A stretch of DNA of 64,000 nt from GCA-2705445 sp002705445 (GCA_045561235.1 JBJKYB010000001.1:1-64000), one strand, 5' to 3'; shown: positions 17,417 to 26,440, counted from the stretch's first letter. Numbers and translations are program-made. The notes: generated by a model from the letters alone, not told the origin.

Positions 17417-19057
17417 TTACATTTCATCAACAGGCAGCATTCCAAGGCAAAACATTGTGTTGTGACTTGTAGTCAAAAAGAGATTAGCAATATAGAGTTT
17501 TGAAGCAATGTGGCTTGAATCGGTAATATTTGAAAGTTTTTCATTTTCGTAAAATTGATTAAATAAATTAGAGATTTCATAAAGATAATTTGCAAGATGA
17601 TGTGGTTCATTTAGTAAAGCTGATTGTTCAAGATAATAAGAAAATAAAAATAATTTTGAAAGCAAATGTTTATCTGTTTTGTTTAAAATTAATTCTTCAA
17701 TTCCTTTGTTATGGTTGTTAATAGTATCTATTAGTTTTTTTGCTCTAACCTGTGAATACTGAACATATATACCTGTTTTCCCATTAACATTTGTAAACTT
17801 TTCCAAATCAAACTTATAGTCAGTTTTTCTATTTGTGATCAAGTCACTAAATGTTAGAACAGAATTAGTTAATTGTGCAATGGTAGAATCATTTAACTCA
17901 TCATTAATATTTTTTATATAACTACAGGTTTCATTAAATAAATCACTAAGTGGTTTTGTTCCGCCATCTCTTGTTTTAAAAGGGTTTCCTTCGTTATCAT
18001 TTAGCGTACCGTAGGCAATATGTTCATGATATAAATCATTAAATTTGAAAAACTTTATTGAATCAAATAATTGTTTAAAGTGTAGAGATTGACGATTATC
18101 AACAATGTAATATGCCTTATCATATGGAATATTCTTCTGTCTATATAAAATCGTTGCTAAATCTGTAGTTATGTAGAGGTATGATCCGTCTGACTTAGTA
18201 ATTAAAACCTTAGGATTGACATCTTCAGCGCTGATTAGTGCGCCACCGTCCTCGACTATCTTCTTATTTTTAATTAAGGTATCAATCATTTCAGGTATTA
18301 AATTATTTACATCACTTTCCCCAAGCCAGTAATCAAATTTGTGATCTAATGTTTTAAAATTTTCTTCTAGACTTTTTATAGATATACTTTTTATTATTTT
18401 CCAGACAGCAAGCATATCTTTATCGTTATTATTCAGAAGTTTATTAACTTCTTGAGCTCTTTTCTTGAAGTCACTGTTGTGCTTATACTCTTCACTAGCT
18501 TTTGGATAAATTATTTCTAGATGATTAGAGCTTACATTTTCAAGAGCCATATTTTCTTTTTCTAAATATGAAATGATTTGAGCTACCGGCATTCCCCAAT
18601 CTCCCAAGTGAATATCACTTACTACTTTGTTGTTTATAAAAGAATGGATATTATAAAGGCTTCTGCCAATGTTCAGCGTACGCATATGGCCAACGTGCAA
18701 TGGTTTACCAATGTTGGGTCCACCATAGTCAAAAATAATCCTATATTTTTTATCATTAATAAAATCATTTTTTGTATTGGTTATTTTATTTACAAGAAAA
18801 TTGTGATTTAAAATTAAGTTAATAAATCCAATATTATTTTTATCTACAGTTTCAAAAATTTGTGATTCTTCTATTTTTTTTACAATTTTATCTTTAAGTT
18901 CTGTAAAAAAATCTTCTTTGTTGTATTTGACTAAATTATTAATTTGTAGGTCGTATTCATCTAGTTTTGACACACTTAAACGCACATCTTCATCGAGATC
19001 AAATTTTTTAAATTCCTTGTTTAAGGAATCAGTTAAATTATTAAAAATGTTATTCAT
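17417..19057 (-). CDS. argS: Arginyl-tRNA synthetase
   Basis: This 546-residue class I synthetase charges tRNA-Arg. Visible features: the HIGH-type motif in PNIGKPLHVGHMRTLNIG (about residues 113-130), the GDWGMPVAQII segment, and the C-terminal GKTGIYVQYSQVRAKKLI that begins the DALR anticodon-binding domain. A tRNA-Arg gene lies about 800 bases upstream of its start on the plus strand. It is a core gene marking the left edge of the glycan-rich part of the window. Confidence 0.92.
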   Translation of the reverse strand: MNNIFNNLTDSLNKEFKKFDLDEDVRLSVSKLDEYDLQINNLVKYNKEDFFTELKDKIVKKIEESQIFETVDKNNIGFINLILNHNFLVNKITNTKNDFINDKKYRIIFDYGGPNIGKPLHVGHMRTLNIGRSLYNIHSFINNKVVSDIHLGDWGMPVAQIISYLEKENMALENVSSNHLEIIYPKASEEYKHNSDFKKRAQEVNKLLNNNDKDMLAVWKIIKSISIKSLEENFKTLDHKFDYWLGESDVNNLIPEMIDTLIKNKKIVEDGGALISAEDVNPKVLITKSDGSYLYITTDLATILYRQKNIPYDKAYYIVDNRQSLHFKQLFDSIKFFKFNDLYHEHIAYGTLNDNEGNPFKTRDGGTKPLSDLFNETCSYIKNINDELNDSTIAQLTNSVLTFSDLITNRKTDYKFDLEKFTNVNGKTGIYVQYSQVRAKKLIDTINNHNKGIEELILNKTDKHLLSKLFLFSYYLEQSALLNEPHHLANYLYEISNLFNQFYENEKLSNITDSSHIASKLYIANLFLTTSHNTMFCLGMLPVDEM

Positions 19058-19087
19058 TTAGCAAATTTCTATTCTTTATTTTAATGC

Positions 19088-19822
19088 TTATCTACGAAAG
19101 AACACTTGCCTCAAAAAGTAAAACACAAATAAAATATTGTCTATTAAATATCTCTTGTAGAGTCTTTTTGGGTCTTGTATCAATCTTAACAACCACTCAA
19201 ACCCCATATTTGCAGCCCACTCAGGTGCCTTCTTTTTTGTCCCTGCTACCCACTCAAAAACTCCGCCAATCCCTACAAAGTTTGAATTATTTTTAGTAAT
19301 TTTGATTATTTTATCAATAAATATTTCTTGCTTTGGAAAACCAAGTGATACCCAGATAATATCTGCATTGATATTTTTTATTTCATCTTTATATTTTTCA
19401 ACAAGAAGATCAGGTTCCATTATTTCTGGACACATGTAGCCTCTTATTTGTATTTCAGGATAAAGCTTTTCAAGATTGTTAATCATCAATTTAGTTATAT
19501 ATTCATTACTACCAAAAAAATAATGGCTACTGTTTTTACTTAACCCATCTTCAATGGTTTTTAAGAAAACATTATATCCATCTACCCTCAGAAATTTTTG
19601 TTTAGAGATTATTGAAAGAGCTTTTGCGACAGGAAAACCATCAGGAGTTTTAATTGTAAAACTATTAATTGTTTCTTTTATATATGAGTTCCGTACACTT
19701 CGAACCAGTGTGTTTGCATTACAAATAGCAACTCGTTGGTTAGTTGAGGAGTTTAGAATATTTGAGACCTCGTTAATATTAGTCTCACTTATATTTGTTT
19801 GAAGGACCTTAGTTGTTTTCAT
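19088..19822 (-). CDS. WecG/TagA/CpsF family glycosyltransferase (GT26)
   Basis: This 244-residue enzyme is of the WecG/TagA family, which adds an N-acetylmannosamine-type sugar onto a polyprenyl-diphosphate-linked sugar. Hallmarks: the TPDGFPVAKA segment, the IIWVSLGFPKQEIFI motif, and GVGGVFEW-like GIGGVFEWVAGTKKKAPEWAANMGFEWLLRL. It acts at the inner membrane face early in wall-polymer or exopolysaccharide assembly. It lies just left of tRNA-Arg. Confidence 0.9.
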   Translation of the reverse strand: MKTTKVLQTNISETNINEVSNILNSSTNQRVAICNANTLVRSVRNSYIKETINSFTIKTPDGFPVAKALSIISKQKFLRVDGYNVFLKTIEDGLSKNSSHYFFGSNEYITKLMINNLEKLYPEIQIRGYMCPEIMEPDLLVEKYKDEIKNINADIIWVSLGFPKQEIFIDKIIKITKNNSNFVGIGGVFEWVAGTKKKAPEWAANMGFEWLLRLIQDPKRLYKRYLIDNILFVFYFLRQVFFRR

Positions 19823-19870
19823 TATTGAAACTATTATATAAGTATAAAAATTAGATTATGAAAAAATCTT

Positions 19871-19944
19871 GCGCCTGTGGCTCAACTGGATAGAGCATCT
19901 GACTTCGGATCAGAGGGTTGGGGGTTCGAGTCCCTCCAGGCGTG
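19871..19944 (+). tRNA. tRNA-Arg (anticodon TCG)
   Basis: A 74-base cloverleaf is readable: acceptor GCGCCTG/CAGGCGT, D-stem GCTC/GAGC, anticodon stem TCTGA/TCAGA enclosing CTTCGGA, T-stem GGGGG/CCCTC around TTCGAGT, discriminator G. No CCA is encoded. The last 35 bases overlap, on the opposite strand, the coding end of a glycosyltransferase gene. Confidence 0.95.
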
Positions 19945-21055
19945 CAAAACTCAACATAGATTTAACCCTATTTTCGATTGAAAAGTCTACATAATCAACT
20001 TCTTGGATGGGATATAAATTAACACTATTTAATATACTTCTTATAAACGACTCTTTTGAATTTTCATTAAAGAATAAAATATTTGAAGCAAATGGCAATT
20101 CTCTATGAGATTCAAAGTCTACAGCTATAATTTTTAAACCTGCTGCTAGATATTCAAAATATTTTAAAGGGGAAGTAAATTTTACTGAGTGACTGTTTTT
20201 ACTTGAATTTATCAAAAGACCTATTTCGGATTCTTGAAGCATGTTTATAGTATTTAAATGGCTCAACCGTCCAAGAAAATCAATATTTTTAGGAAATTTA
20301 TTATTTCTATTTTTCTTTAATTCTTCAATATATTTTTCAGGACCACCAACAATCTTCAAGTTATATTTATCTAGTCTCTGATCTTCAAAGCAAGAGATTA
20401 TAAATTCAATGTTTCTTGTTGTTCCAAATCTTAAAAGTTCACCAACAAAAATAATTTGATTATTTTTCTTTCTAACATTATCTTTAAATAATTCATTTTT
20501 ATATCCATTGTTTAAAACAATGTAATTAAAGTCAAACTTGATAAGTTTTTGATAGTTTTTGAATAAACTGTCATTTAAAAATATAATCTTAGATGTTTTT
20601 TTACTTAGACAAACTTTTAAAATAATATTTCTTATCTTTGAGGGTTGATGACACTCGAAAATTACATGCTTGTTTTGTTTAGATAAAAAATAAAATATCC
20701 AATCTGATCTTGTAAAAAAGTAATCATTTTTTGAATTATTAATTAAATTTTTTACAGTTTTCTTTGACCAAAGGAAATGGCTCAAATGATAGGTCAATTT
20801 GTTAAAAAATTTAACTTTTCCAAATGGTAAATTGTGTTTTAGTTTAACAATTTCAAAATCTTGCTCAATTCCATAGAAATTTTGTATTTGAACAAGACTG
20901 TCGGAACTAAAATCATCTCTATCTGGGAAAATTAATTTTACCTTAACTCCTTGTTTGACAATTTCAGCAATATTACTGATAGTCTGTAAAGAGTTTGCAG
21001 TGTTTGCTGGAAACGTTTGATATGTAATGTATGTTAAATTTCTCAACTTATTCAC
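19910..21055 (-). CDS. GT4-like glycosyltransferase whose C-terminus reads through tRNA-Arg antisense
   Basis: This 381-residue glycosyltransferase has a GT-B-like layout: an N-terminal acceptor half with TYQTFPANTANSLQTISNI and a C-terminal half with IIFVGELLRFGTTRNIEF and the sugar-nucleotide segment EIGLLINSSKNSHSVKFTSPLKYFEY. The last 11 codons (ARLEGLEPPTL) are the reverse complement of tRNA-Arg, so the original C-terminus was probably replaced when the gene was joined to the tRNA 3' end. It overlaps the next upstream gene by eight bases, sharing an operon with the O-antigen ligase-like protein. Confidence 0.8.
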   Translation of the reverse strand: MNKLRNLTYITYQTFPANTANSLQTISNIAEIVKQGVKVKLIFPDRDDFSSDSLVQIQNFYGIEQDFEIVKLKHNLPFGKVKFFNKLTYHLSHFLWSKKTVKNLINNSKNDYFFTRSDWIFYFLSKQNKHVIFECHQPSKIRNIILKVCLSKKTSKIIFLNDSLFKNYQKLIKFDFNYIVLNNGYKNELFKDNVRKKNNQIIFVGELLRFGTTRNIEFIISCFEDQRLDKYNLKIVGGPEKYIEELKKNRNNKFPKNIDFLGRLSHLNTINMLQESEIGLLINSSKNSHSVKFTSPLKYFEYLAAGLKIIAVDFESHRELPFASNILFFNENSKESFIRSILNSVNLYPIQEVDYVDFSIENRVKSMLSFARLEGLEPPTL

Positions 21056-23003
21056 CTGGTTTTAAAACACGGTTTACGTTAAAAATAAAAATAAACAGTA
21101 AAAAAGAATTTATATATAAAAGAGAGTCACTTTTTATTAAATTTATTAAAAAGAAAAATACAAGTACTAAATAGTAGGGATTATGTCGATTAGATATTAA
21201 TTTATAAGAACAGAAAAGTAAAAATGCTGAAATTCCAAATAATCCAAAAAATATCATTAGAGACAAAACTGATGAGTGAGGAAGAATAAGTCCATAATTT
21301 GCTTTTGAAGCATGTCCAAAATAATAATCGACAATATTGTTTGGTCCTGTACCAATTAGAAGAGTGCTAAAACTTGGATTATATTTTCCAAAAAATACAC
21401 CCCACTTTTCACTTCTATTGATTGGAGATGCTACGGAGCTAATTAATGATGTAATGTTAGGAACACTATTCCTTTTACTAAAGTGATATTGACTAACTAA
21501 GTAATTGAGTGATGTTGAGATTTTTTCATCAGTCCCTTCGCTTAAAATAACTTCATAGAATCGATTTTCATCTACAGATGTTTGACCAAACTGATTAGTA
21601 CTTAAGTATTCAATATTAGAAACTGCAAAGCTTTCTTTTAACAATTTTCTGCTCGATTCTTCAATTGAGTAAGTATTAAAGAATAAAAAATATACAATAG
21701 GAAAAAATATCAGAACAGAAAATATTGAAAGGAATTTAATTTTTTTATTTTTAATATTCACAAGTAGAAATAGTAAAAATGTAAAAGCTATTAAAGAAAT
21801 CAGAGCAGCAAAATTATTAGATTTATATAATCCAAAGCAGTTGATTAGTAAAAAACATACTTCATAAACAGATAAACTATAATTTTTTTTATAAATTGCA
21901 ATTACTAAAGTTAGTAAAATTATAAAAGCATAAAATTCACCAATTGATTCTGCACTTGGACTTATCCCCCTCCAAGCATTTCCTTCCACAGACTCAAAAG
22001 TTTTACTTGCTGTTTTATTTAATCCAAGGTAATAGTAAGTTAAAAAATTAATAGCAGGATGCAATGCTGAAATGACTGAAAATAAAACTACTAAACTTCC
22101 TGATAATAAAAAATTAAATCTCAGTTTTATAAGATCGATTTCATTTATTGAAATATTACATATAAACAAAAACCCAAACATAAAAAATAAAAAAGAAAGG
22201 GACCAGAAAAATACTGAATTTAAATTATATGCCGAGCTTGTAAATCCTTTTATTTTATCAACATCAAAAAAAGCTATATTGTTTTCGATACTAGAAATCC
22301 AAAAATAGACAAAAGGCAAATACAGCACAAGAAAAAATTTATTACCTAAATTTTTGAACAATGCGTTGATTCCAATAAACATTAAAAATAAGTAAATAAT
22401 ATTTAGATTGGAACTATTAAACGTCCCAGATAATACAAATAAAAAAGGTATAAAATATAAAATATTTTTTATTCTTCTTTCCGCCATATCTGAAAATATT
22501 CTTAAGAGAATAAAACAAGTAAGAATAATCGAATATAGAAGATAATTATTTTTCCAATCTGTCGAAAAAATTTTTGAATTAAAGCTATAAAATGCATTTT
22601 CAGAAAAGAAATGTATCAATATTAAAATTATTGAAATAAAAATTGATATATTTTTGAATTCTAAATTATATTTTTTATGTTTTGGAATTAAAGAAAATAA
22701 GATTAACCAAAATAAAGCTTGAATAATTAAATCTAAGTTTAGATTTGTTCCCACATATACAACTGGTTTTTGATCTATCTCATCAGCACCATTTATTTTG
22801 GAAAAACAGTCTATAGTTGCAGGTTTATCTAGATTTATTAAATAACTCTTTTCAGGATTTTGCATTATAAATTCAAAAAAAGAATATTTACAGGTAGTAG
22901 ATTGGTAGTTGCCAATACTATTATTTTCTATTTTAGAAATAGTGTCAAGTGAATCAGAATTGTTTATTGTCCATGGTAAAAGAATCAAGATAACAATTAA
23001 CAA
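21048..23003 (-). CDS. Large polytopic membrane protein, O-antigen ligase/polymerase-like
   Basis: This 651-residue protein has a large early extracytoplasmic loop (residues about 18-90) and at least ten hydrophobic segments. The late region SLLIGTGPNNIVDYYFGHASKANYGLILPHSSVLSLMIFFG resembles the periplasmic GxGPxN...HN/HS region of the O-antigen ligase (Wzy_C/RfaL) family. It would polymerise or ligate glycan at the outer side of the membrane. The only canonical start is a TTG at 23003 without a ribosome binding site. The frame is open back to the stop codon of the gene upstream, which is in the same frame, so a non-standard start is possible. Confidence 0.65.
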   Translation of the reverse strand: MLIVILILLPWTINNSDSLDTISKIENNSIGNYQSTTCKYSFFEFIMQNPEKSYLINLDKPATIDCFSKINGADEIDQKPVVYVGTNLNLDLIIQALFWLILFSLIPKHKKYNLEFKNISIFISIILILIHFFSENAFYSFNSKIFSTDWKNNYLLYSIILTCFILLRIFSDMAERRIKNILYFIPFLFVLSGTFNSSNLNIIYLFLMFIGINALFKNLGNKFFLVLYLPFVYFWISSIENNIAFFDVDKIKGFTSSAYNLNSVFFWSLSFLFFMFGFLFICNISINEIDLIKLRFNFLLSGSLVVLFSVISALHPAINFLTYYYLGLNKTASKTFESVEGNAWRGISPSAESIGEFYAFIILLTLVIAIYKKNYSLSVYEVCFLLINCFGLYKSNNFAALISLIAFTFLLFLLVNIKNKKIKFLSIFSVLIFFPIVYFLFFNTYSIEESSRKLLKESFAVSNIEYLSTNQFGQTSVDENRFYEVILSEGTDEKISTSLNYLVSQYHFSKRNSVPNITSLISSVASPINRSEKWGVFFGKYNPSFSTLLIGTGPNNIVDYYFGHASKANYGLILPHSSVLSLMIFFGLFGISAFLLFCSYKLISNRHNPYYLVLVFFFLINLIKSDSLLYINSFLLFIFIFNVNRVLKPGE

Positions 23004-23036
23004 GTATTTAAATAATTTTGAAATTTTTAAAATTTT

Positions 23037-23339
23037 TTATTCCTTTATTTTTGTGTAAATATTTGAAGCAATTAAAAAAATTGAAGCAATACCTAATATA
23101 TAAAACAAATTTTTTTCATAATTAATTATATTTGTAAAATTAGTTACCCACCCACCATTTACATAATTTGCACATTCAACCCACGAGTTAACGGTTACAG
23201 CGGAGCCGGATTCGTTAAATAGCGTTATAGAAGAAAAATTTGGGTCTGCTTCAAACACAAAGTTTGGGTCACTTTTAATTTTTTCAAAATCAAACACTTT
23301 GTCTGATTCACCACATATAGCTAATATGTTTGTGTCCAT
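23037..23339 (-). CDS. Small protein with C-terminal membrane anchor
   Basis: This 100-residue protein has a soluble first part, with three cysteines (residues 9, 56 and one other not placed precisely by eye), and a hydrophobic helix at residues about 78-95 (LFYILGIASIFLIASNIYT). The family is not recognised. Its TAA stop is in frame with the downstream ligase-like gene, so the two could be halves of one ancestral protein or simply neighbours in an operon. Confidence 0.5.
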   Translation of the reverse strand: MDTNILAICGESDKVFDFEKIKSDPNFVFEADPNFSSITLFNESGSAVTVNSWVECANYVNGGWVTNFTNIINYEKNLFYILGIASIFLIASNIYTKIKE

Positions 23340-23431
23340 ATAATATTATCTCTTAAATTAAGACTTAATTGAATGATAATATTACATCTATTAATTACCT
23401 CATATTTCATATTTCGAATAATATATGTTTT

Positions 23432-24274
23432 ATGAAAGGTGACCCCGGATACTTTGGTCCTGACTCAATGATGTGGAAGGTAAACAAAGAAATCACTGTA
23501 CTTTTTGGAGGCGCAAGAGCACTATTGATGCATGCTGCGCACCCACTTATCGCTGCAGGAGCTAGACAAACCTCTTTCTATCAAAGAGATCCATGGAAAA
23601 GATTGATTAGAACTTTATCTCTTCAAAATTCAGTTACATTTGGAACTAAAGCTGAAGCTGATGAAAGTGCACATAGAATAAACAAGCTACATGAAGTAAT
23701 TAAGGGAGAGGATGAGGTCACAGGTGGCTATTATGATGCACTTGACCATGAACAGCTTTTATGGGTACATGCATGTTTACAGATCTCTTCAATTTATTTT
23801 TATGAAAAAACAGTAGGTAAGTTAACCGATGATGAAAAAAATAAATATCACGAAGAAAACACCCTTGCTGCAGACATGGTATTAGTTGATATTAGCCAAA
23901 TGCCTAAAACTCACAGCAAATTAAAAGAGTGGGTAATTCAAAAATCTAAAGAAAAAAATTATTTGATAAAAACTGATGTTGCCATGGATGTATATGACAT
24001 AATTGGTGGCGGTCCTGTTCCTAAACATATAAAACCAATATGGCCTTTTATTGCATTTACTGCATTCAATACACTACCAAAAGAGTTTAAAGATATATAT
24101 GGAATAAAAAGCTCAAGAATTAAACTATTTTTAGTAAATTTCAACCTTTTTTTATTGAAGTTTACAAGACCTTTTCTTCCACCATTCTTTCGTTTAATAG
24201 CACCAGCTCGTTGGGCAAAGCAAAGAATTACAAATTCTCCTAACTTATCATTTAAAGACAAAGCTAACTACTAA
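23432..24274 (+). CDS. MpaB/DUF2236 family oxygenase-like protein
   Basis: The ATG at 23432 gives 280 residues starting MKGDPGYFGPDSMMWKVN, the standard opening of the DUF2236 (ER-bound oxygenase MpaB/B'/Rubber oxygenase) family; upstream in-frame codons are unlikely coding. Key features: GGARALLMHAAHPLIAAG, the YQRDPWKRLIRTL segment and LLWVHACLQ, which supply the histidine ligands of a haem or metal site in characterised relatives. This family is common in actinobacteria. An AATAATATATG stretch precedes the start. Confidence 0.88.
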   Translation: MKGDPGYFGPDSMMWKVNKEITVLFGGARALLMHAAHPLIAAGARQTSFYQRDPWKRLIRTLSLQNSVTFGTKAEADESAHRINKLHEVIKGEDEVTGGYYDALDHEQLLWVHACLQISSIYFYEKTVGKLTDDEKNKYHEENTLAADMVLVDISQMPKTHSKLKEWVIQKSKEKNYLIKTDVAMDVYDIIGGGPVPKHIKPIWPFIAFTAFNTLPKEFKDIYGIKSSRIKLFLVNFNLFLLKFTRPFLPPFFRLIAPARWAKQRITNSPNLSFKDKANY

Positions 24275-24291
24275 GCAATATAATAAACTAC

Positions 24292-24606
24292 ATGAATGAA
24301 GAACGAAACTGGTCAGATATCTCGAAAGATATGTCAAATGTTGCAAAAAAAATAAAATCACGTATTGATGAAGAAGACCTTGTAGATGATTTAAAAGATA
24401 CTTTTAAAAATACTATTGAGAATACTTCAGAATTGATAAATAGTATTATTCAGACTGTCGAGTCAACAGTTACTGATGAAGAAATAAAAAAAGAAACAAA
24501 AGAAATTGTTAGCAATATAAATCAGGAACTTAAAAGCATATTAAATGAAACAAAAAGTAAATTTTCCAATACTCATGACTCAAGTACTGTTCTTGAGGAA
24601 GAGTAA
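24292..24606 (+). CDS. Small acidic helical protein of unknown function
   Basis: This 104-residue protein is highly charged, predicted all-helical and free of membrane segments. Heptad-like spacing (DLKDTFKNTIENTSELINSI and later EIVSNINQELKSIL) suggests a coiled coil. TATAAT is found a few bases before the ATG, consistent with a leaderless mRNA. The preceding oxygenase gene ends 17 bases away. No family is recognised. Confidence 0.55.
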   Translation: MNEERNWSDISKDMSNVAKKIKSRIDEEDLVDDLKDTFKNTIENTSELINSIIQTVESTVTDEEIKKETKEIVSNINQELKSILNETKSKFSNTHDSSTVLEEE

Positions 24607-24665
24607 ACATTATATTCCTTATAAAGAAGAGAAATGTTTATACTAATCTTTGTTATTGATTAACT

Positions 24666-24738
24666 GGGTCGGTAGCTCAATCGGCAGAGCAGGAGCCTTT
24701 TAAGCTCAAGGTCGTGGGTTCGATTCCCACCCGACCCA
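24666..24738 (+). tRNA. tRNA-Lys (anticodon TTT)
   Basis: A 73-base cloverleaf: acceptor GGGTCGG/CCGACCC, D-stem GCTC/GAGC, anticodon loop CTTTTAA, T-arm GTGGG/CCCAC, discriminator A. The top pair of the anticodon stem is a G-A mismatch. The stop codon of the convergent sugar transferase gene begins at the very next base, 24739. Confidence 0.95.
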
Positions 24739-26172
24739 CTAAATACCTCGAATTTTTTTTGAAAACATTGCAAAAGGGGTTTTTAAGATGATTTCAAGAT
24801 CAAGAAAAAGACTCCAATTTTCTATATATTCTATGTCGTATTTATACCAGGTCTCAAAATCGTTTGTATTTCTTTCATTTATTTGAAGCAAGCCAGTAAT
24901 TCCCGGCATTACGTTTAACCGTCTCATGTAACTAGTTGTGAATAGTTCTGTATCATTATCAAATAAAGGTCGAGGTCCAACTATTGACATCTCTCCTTTA
25001 AGTACATTAATTAGTTGAGGCAATTCATCTAAACTATACTCTCTAATAAAAGAAAGTCCTTTCAGAATTCTTGGGTCATTTTCAATTTTAAATAAAGGAC
25101 CTTTACCTTTGTTGAGATCTTCAAGTTCACTTCGTAATTCATGAGACTCCTTTTTCATTGTTCTGAATTTATACATACTAAATTGATCTCCATGTAATCC
25201 AACTCGATTTTGTTTAATAACGATTGGAGTACCATCTTTTATAAAAATAAAAATAGAAATTAATAAAATAACCGGCGAGAACAATGCCAATAAAATTAAA
25301 CTAAGAAAAATATCATTTGCTCTTTTCAGGATAAACTTGGCACCGTATTGTATATCATTATTAAAATAAATAAGCCTAGAGTCTTCTAAAGCTTCTTCCC
25401 TATAAATAAAATTATTAGCAAACTTTAATTTACTTTTTGAAATTATTAAAACTTTTTTATTTAGATTAATTAAATATTTTTCAAGCTCTTCTGAAATGGA
25501 TTCAAAATTTAACTCTATAACAACTAAATTTACTTTATTCTTCTTATTCTCCCTATTAATAATCTTTATAATTTCTTCACTTGTATTAATACTTTCTGTA
25601 AAAAAAGATCCTAAGTTTTTTCGAAAAGTCATTATTCTTAATTTTCTAAATTTTGAATTCTCATCCAAGTTAAATGAAATAAAAGATTCATTTGTTACAG
25701 ATCTGCCGAGTAAAGTTGATATAAATTCAGTATTTCTAAAAACAAGCAATATTAAAGGAATTAGAAAAGAAAATAGCAAAAGACTTCCTCTAAACAAGTT
25801 ATTAAACCTTAATATAAAGAAGCTAACCATTAAGTAGCTTGTCCAAACAAGGTAAATTTGAAAATACTCACCAAACAGATTTCTATTCATAGAGTATGTA
25901 AGTTCATTTACATATGTATAAAACTTTGTCGAATAAAGTAAAAGTAAAAAAATAAATATTAATAATGCCAAAACTAAATCTACAGAAATTAAACTATCAC
26001 TTAGTAAAGGAAAAAACCGTTCTTTGTCTTCAAGTAAATTGAGATAAATCTCTCTCTTAAATTCTTGACTCCAAATTAAATAATTATCAAAGTAAAAGAT
26101 TGTAAATGCTGTGAGAATTCCTTGTAACATTAGGAATCTAAGTGAATATTTTGCTAAAGCCTTTATCTTCAT
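24739..26172 (-). CDS. Polyprenyl-phosphate sugar phosphotransferase (initiating glycosyltransferase)
   Basis: This 477-residue bacterial sugar transferase has several N-terminal membrane helices (about residues 12-150), a middle cytoplasmic domain, one further helix (about 285-305) and a C-terminal catalytic domain. The domain is typified by PIVIKQNRVGLHGDQFSMYKFRTM, SLDELPQLINVLKGEMSIVGPRPL and MPGITGLLQINERN. It starts surface glycan synthesis by moving a sugar-1-phosphate to undecaprenyl phosphate. The gene ends exactly at the 3' end of tRNA-Lys, consistent with a tRNA-directed insertion. Confidence 0.92.
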   Translation of the reverse strand: MKIKALAKYSLRFLMLQGILTAFTIFYFDNYLIWSQEFKREIYLNLLEDKERFFPLLSDSLISVDLVLALLIFIFLLLLYSTKFYTYVNELTYSMNRNLFGEYFQIYLVWTSYLMVSFFILRFNNLFRGSLLLFSFLIPLILLVFRNTEFISTLLGRSVTNESFISFNLDENSKFRKLRIMTFRKNLGSFFTESINTSEEIIKIINRENKKNKVNLVVIELNFESISEELEKYLINLNKKVLIISKSKLKFANNFIYREEALEDSRLIYFNNDIQYGAKFILKRANDIFLSLILLALFSPVILLISIFIFIKDGTPIVIKQNRVGLHGDQFSMYKFRTMKKESHELRSELEDLNKGKGPLFKIENDPRILKGLSFIREYSLDELPQLINVLKGEMSIVGPRPLFDNDTELFTTSYMRRLNVMPGITGLLQINERNTNDFETWYKYDIEYIENWSLFLDLEIILKTPFAMFSKKIRGI

Positions 26173-26240
26173 CTACTCCATATTATTGGTAATAAATTTA
26201 TTACTATGTATTTTTTTTGTAGTTATACTTTATTTATTAC

Positions 26241-26315
26241 GGGGGCGTGGTGAAGTCTGGAGTTCACGCCTGCCTGTCACGCAGGAGGTCGCGGGTTCGA
26301 ATCCCGTCGTCCCCG
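26241..26315 (+). tRNA. tRNA-Asp (anticodon GTC)
   Basis: Acceptor GGGGGCG/CGTCCCC, D-stem GTGA/TCAC, anticodon stem CCTGC/GCAGG with loop CTGTCAC, T-stem GCGGG/CCCGT around TTCGAAT, discriminator G followed by an encoded CCA. It is six bases upstream of tRNA-Phe, so both come from one transcript, probably from the TATACT box near 26224. Confidence 0.93.
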
Positions 26316-26321
26316 CCAACT

Positions 26322-26394
26322 GGCCAGATAGCTCAGTCGGTAGAGCACTTGTCTGAAAAACAAGGGGTCGGCAGTTCGATTCTGCCTCTGGCCA
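26322..26394 (+). tRNA. tRNA-Phe (anticodon GAA)
   Basis: A 73-base cloverleaf: acceptor GGCCAGA/TCTGGCC, D-stem GCTC/GAGC, anticodon stem CTTGT/ACAAG around CTGAAAA, T-stem GGCAG/CTGCC around TTCGATT, discriminator A. It is the apparent anchor of the genomic island: decayed copies of it recur at 27.6, 35.2, 36.6 and (promoter plus 5' end only) 37.6 kb. Confidence 0.95.
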
Positions 26395-26396
26395 CT
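26352..26396 (+). repeat. Left copy of a 45-bp direct repeat (tRNA-Phe 3' half), candidate attachment site
   Basis: From the anticodon loop through CCACT just past the tRNA end, these 45 bases are identical to 27621-27665. The base on each side differs, so the identity is sharply bounded. Repeats of a tRNA 3' end are the usual footprint of site-specific insertion at a tRNA gene. Confidence 0.8.
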
Positions 26397-26420
26397 GGGT
26401 TTTTTCCTAGTGAACACAGA

Positions 26421-26440
26421 ACTGTGCCATAAACTGTGGC
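26421..26440. repeat. Paired ACTGTGCC-type motifs inside the left end of the tRNA-Phe cassette
   Basis: ACTGTGCC at 26421 and ACTGTGGC at 26433 are 12 bases apart, about one helical turn. A matching pair lies near the right end of the same cassette (27483 and 27494). They resemble arm sites for a recombinase, which is an inference. Confidence 0.4.
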
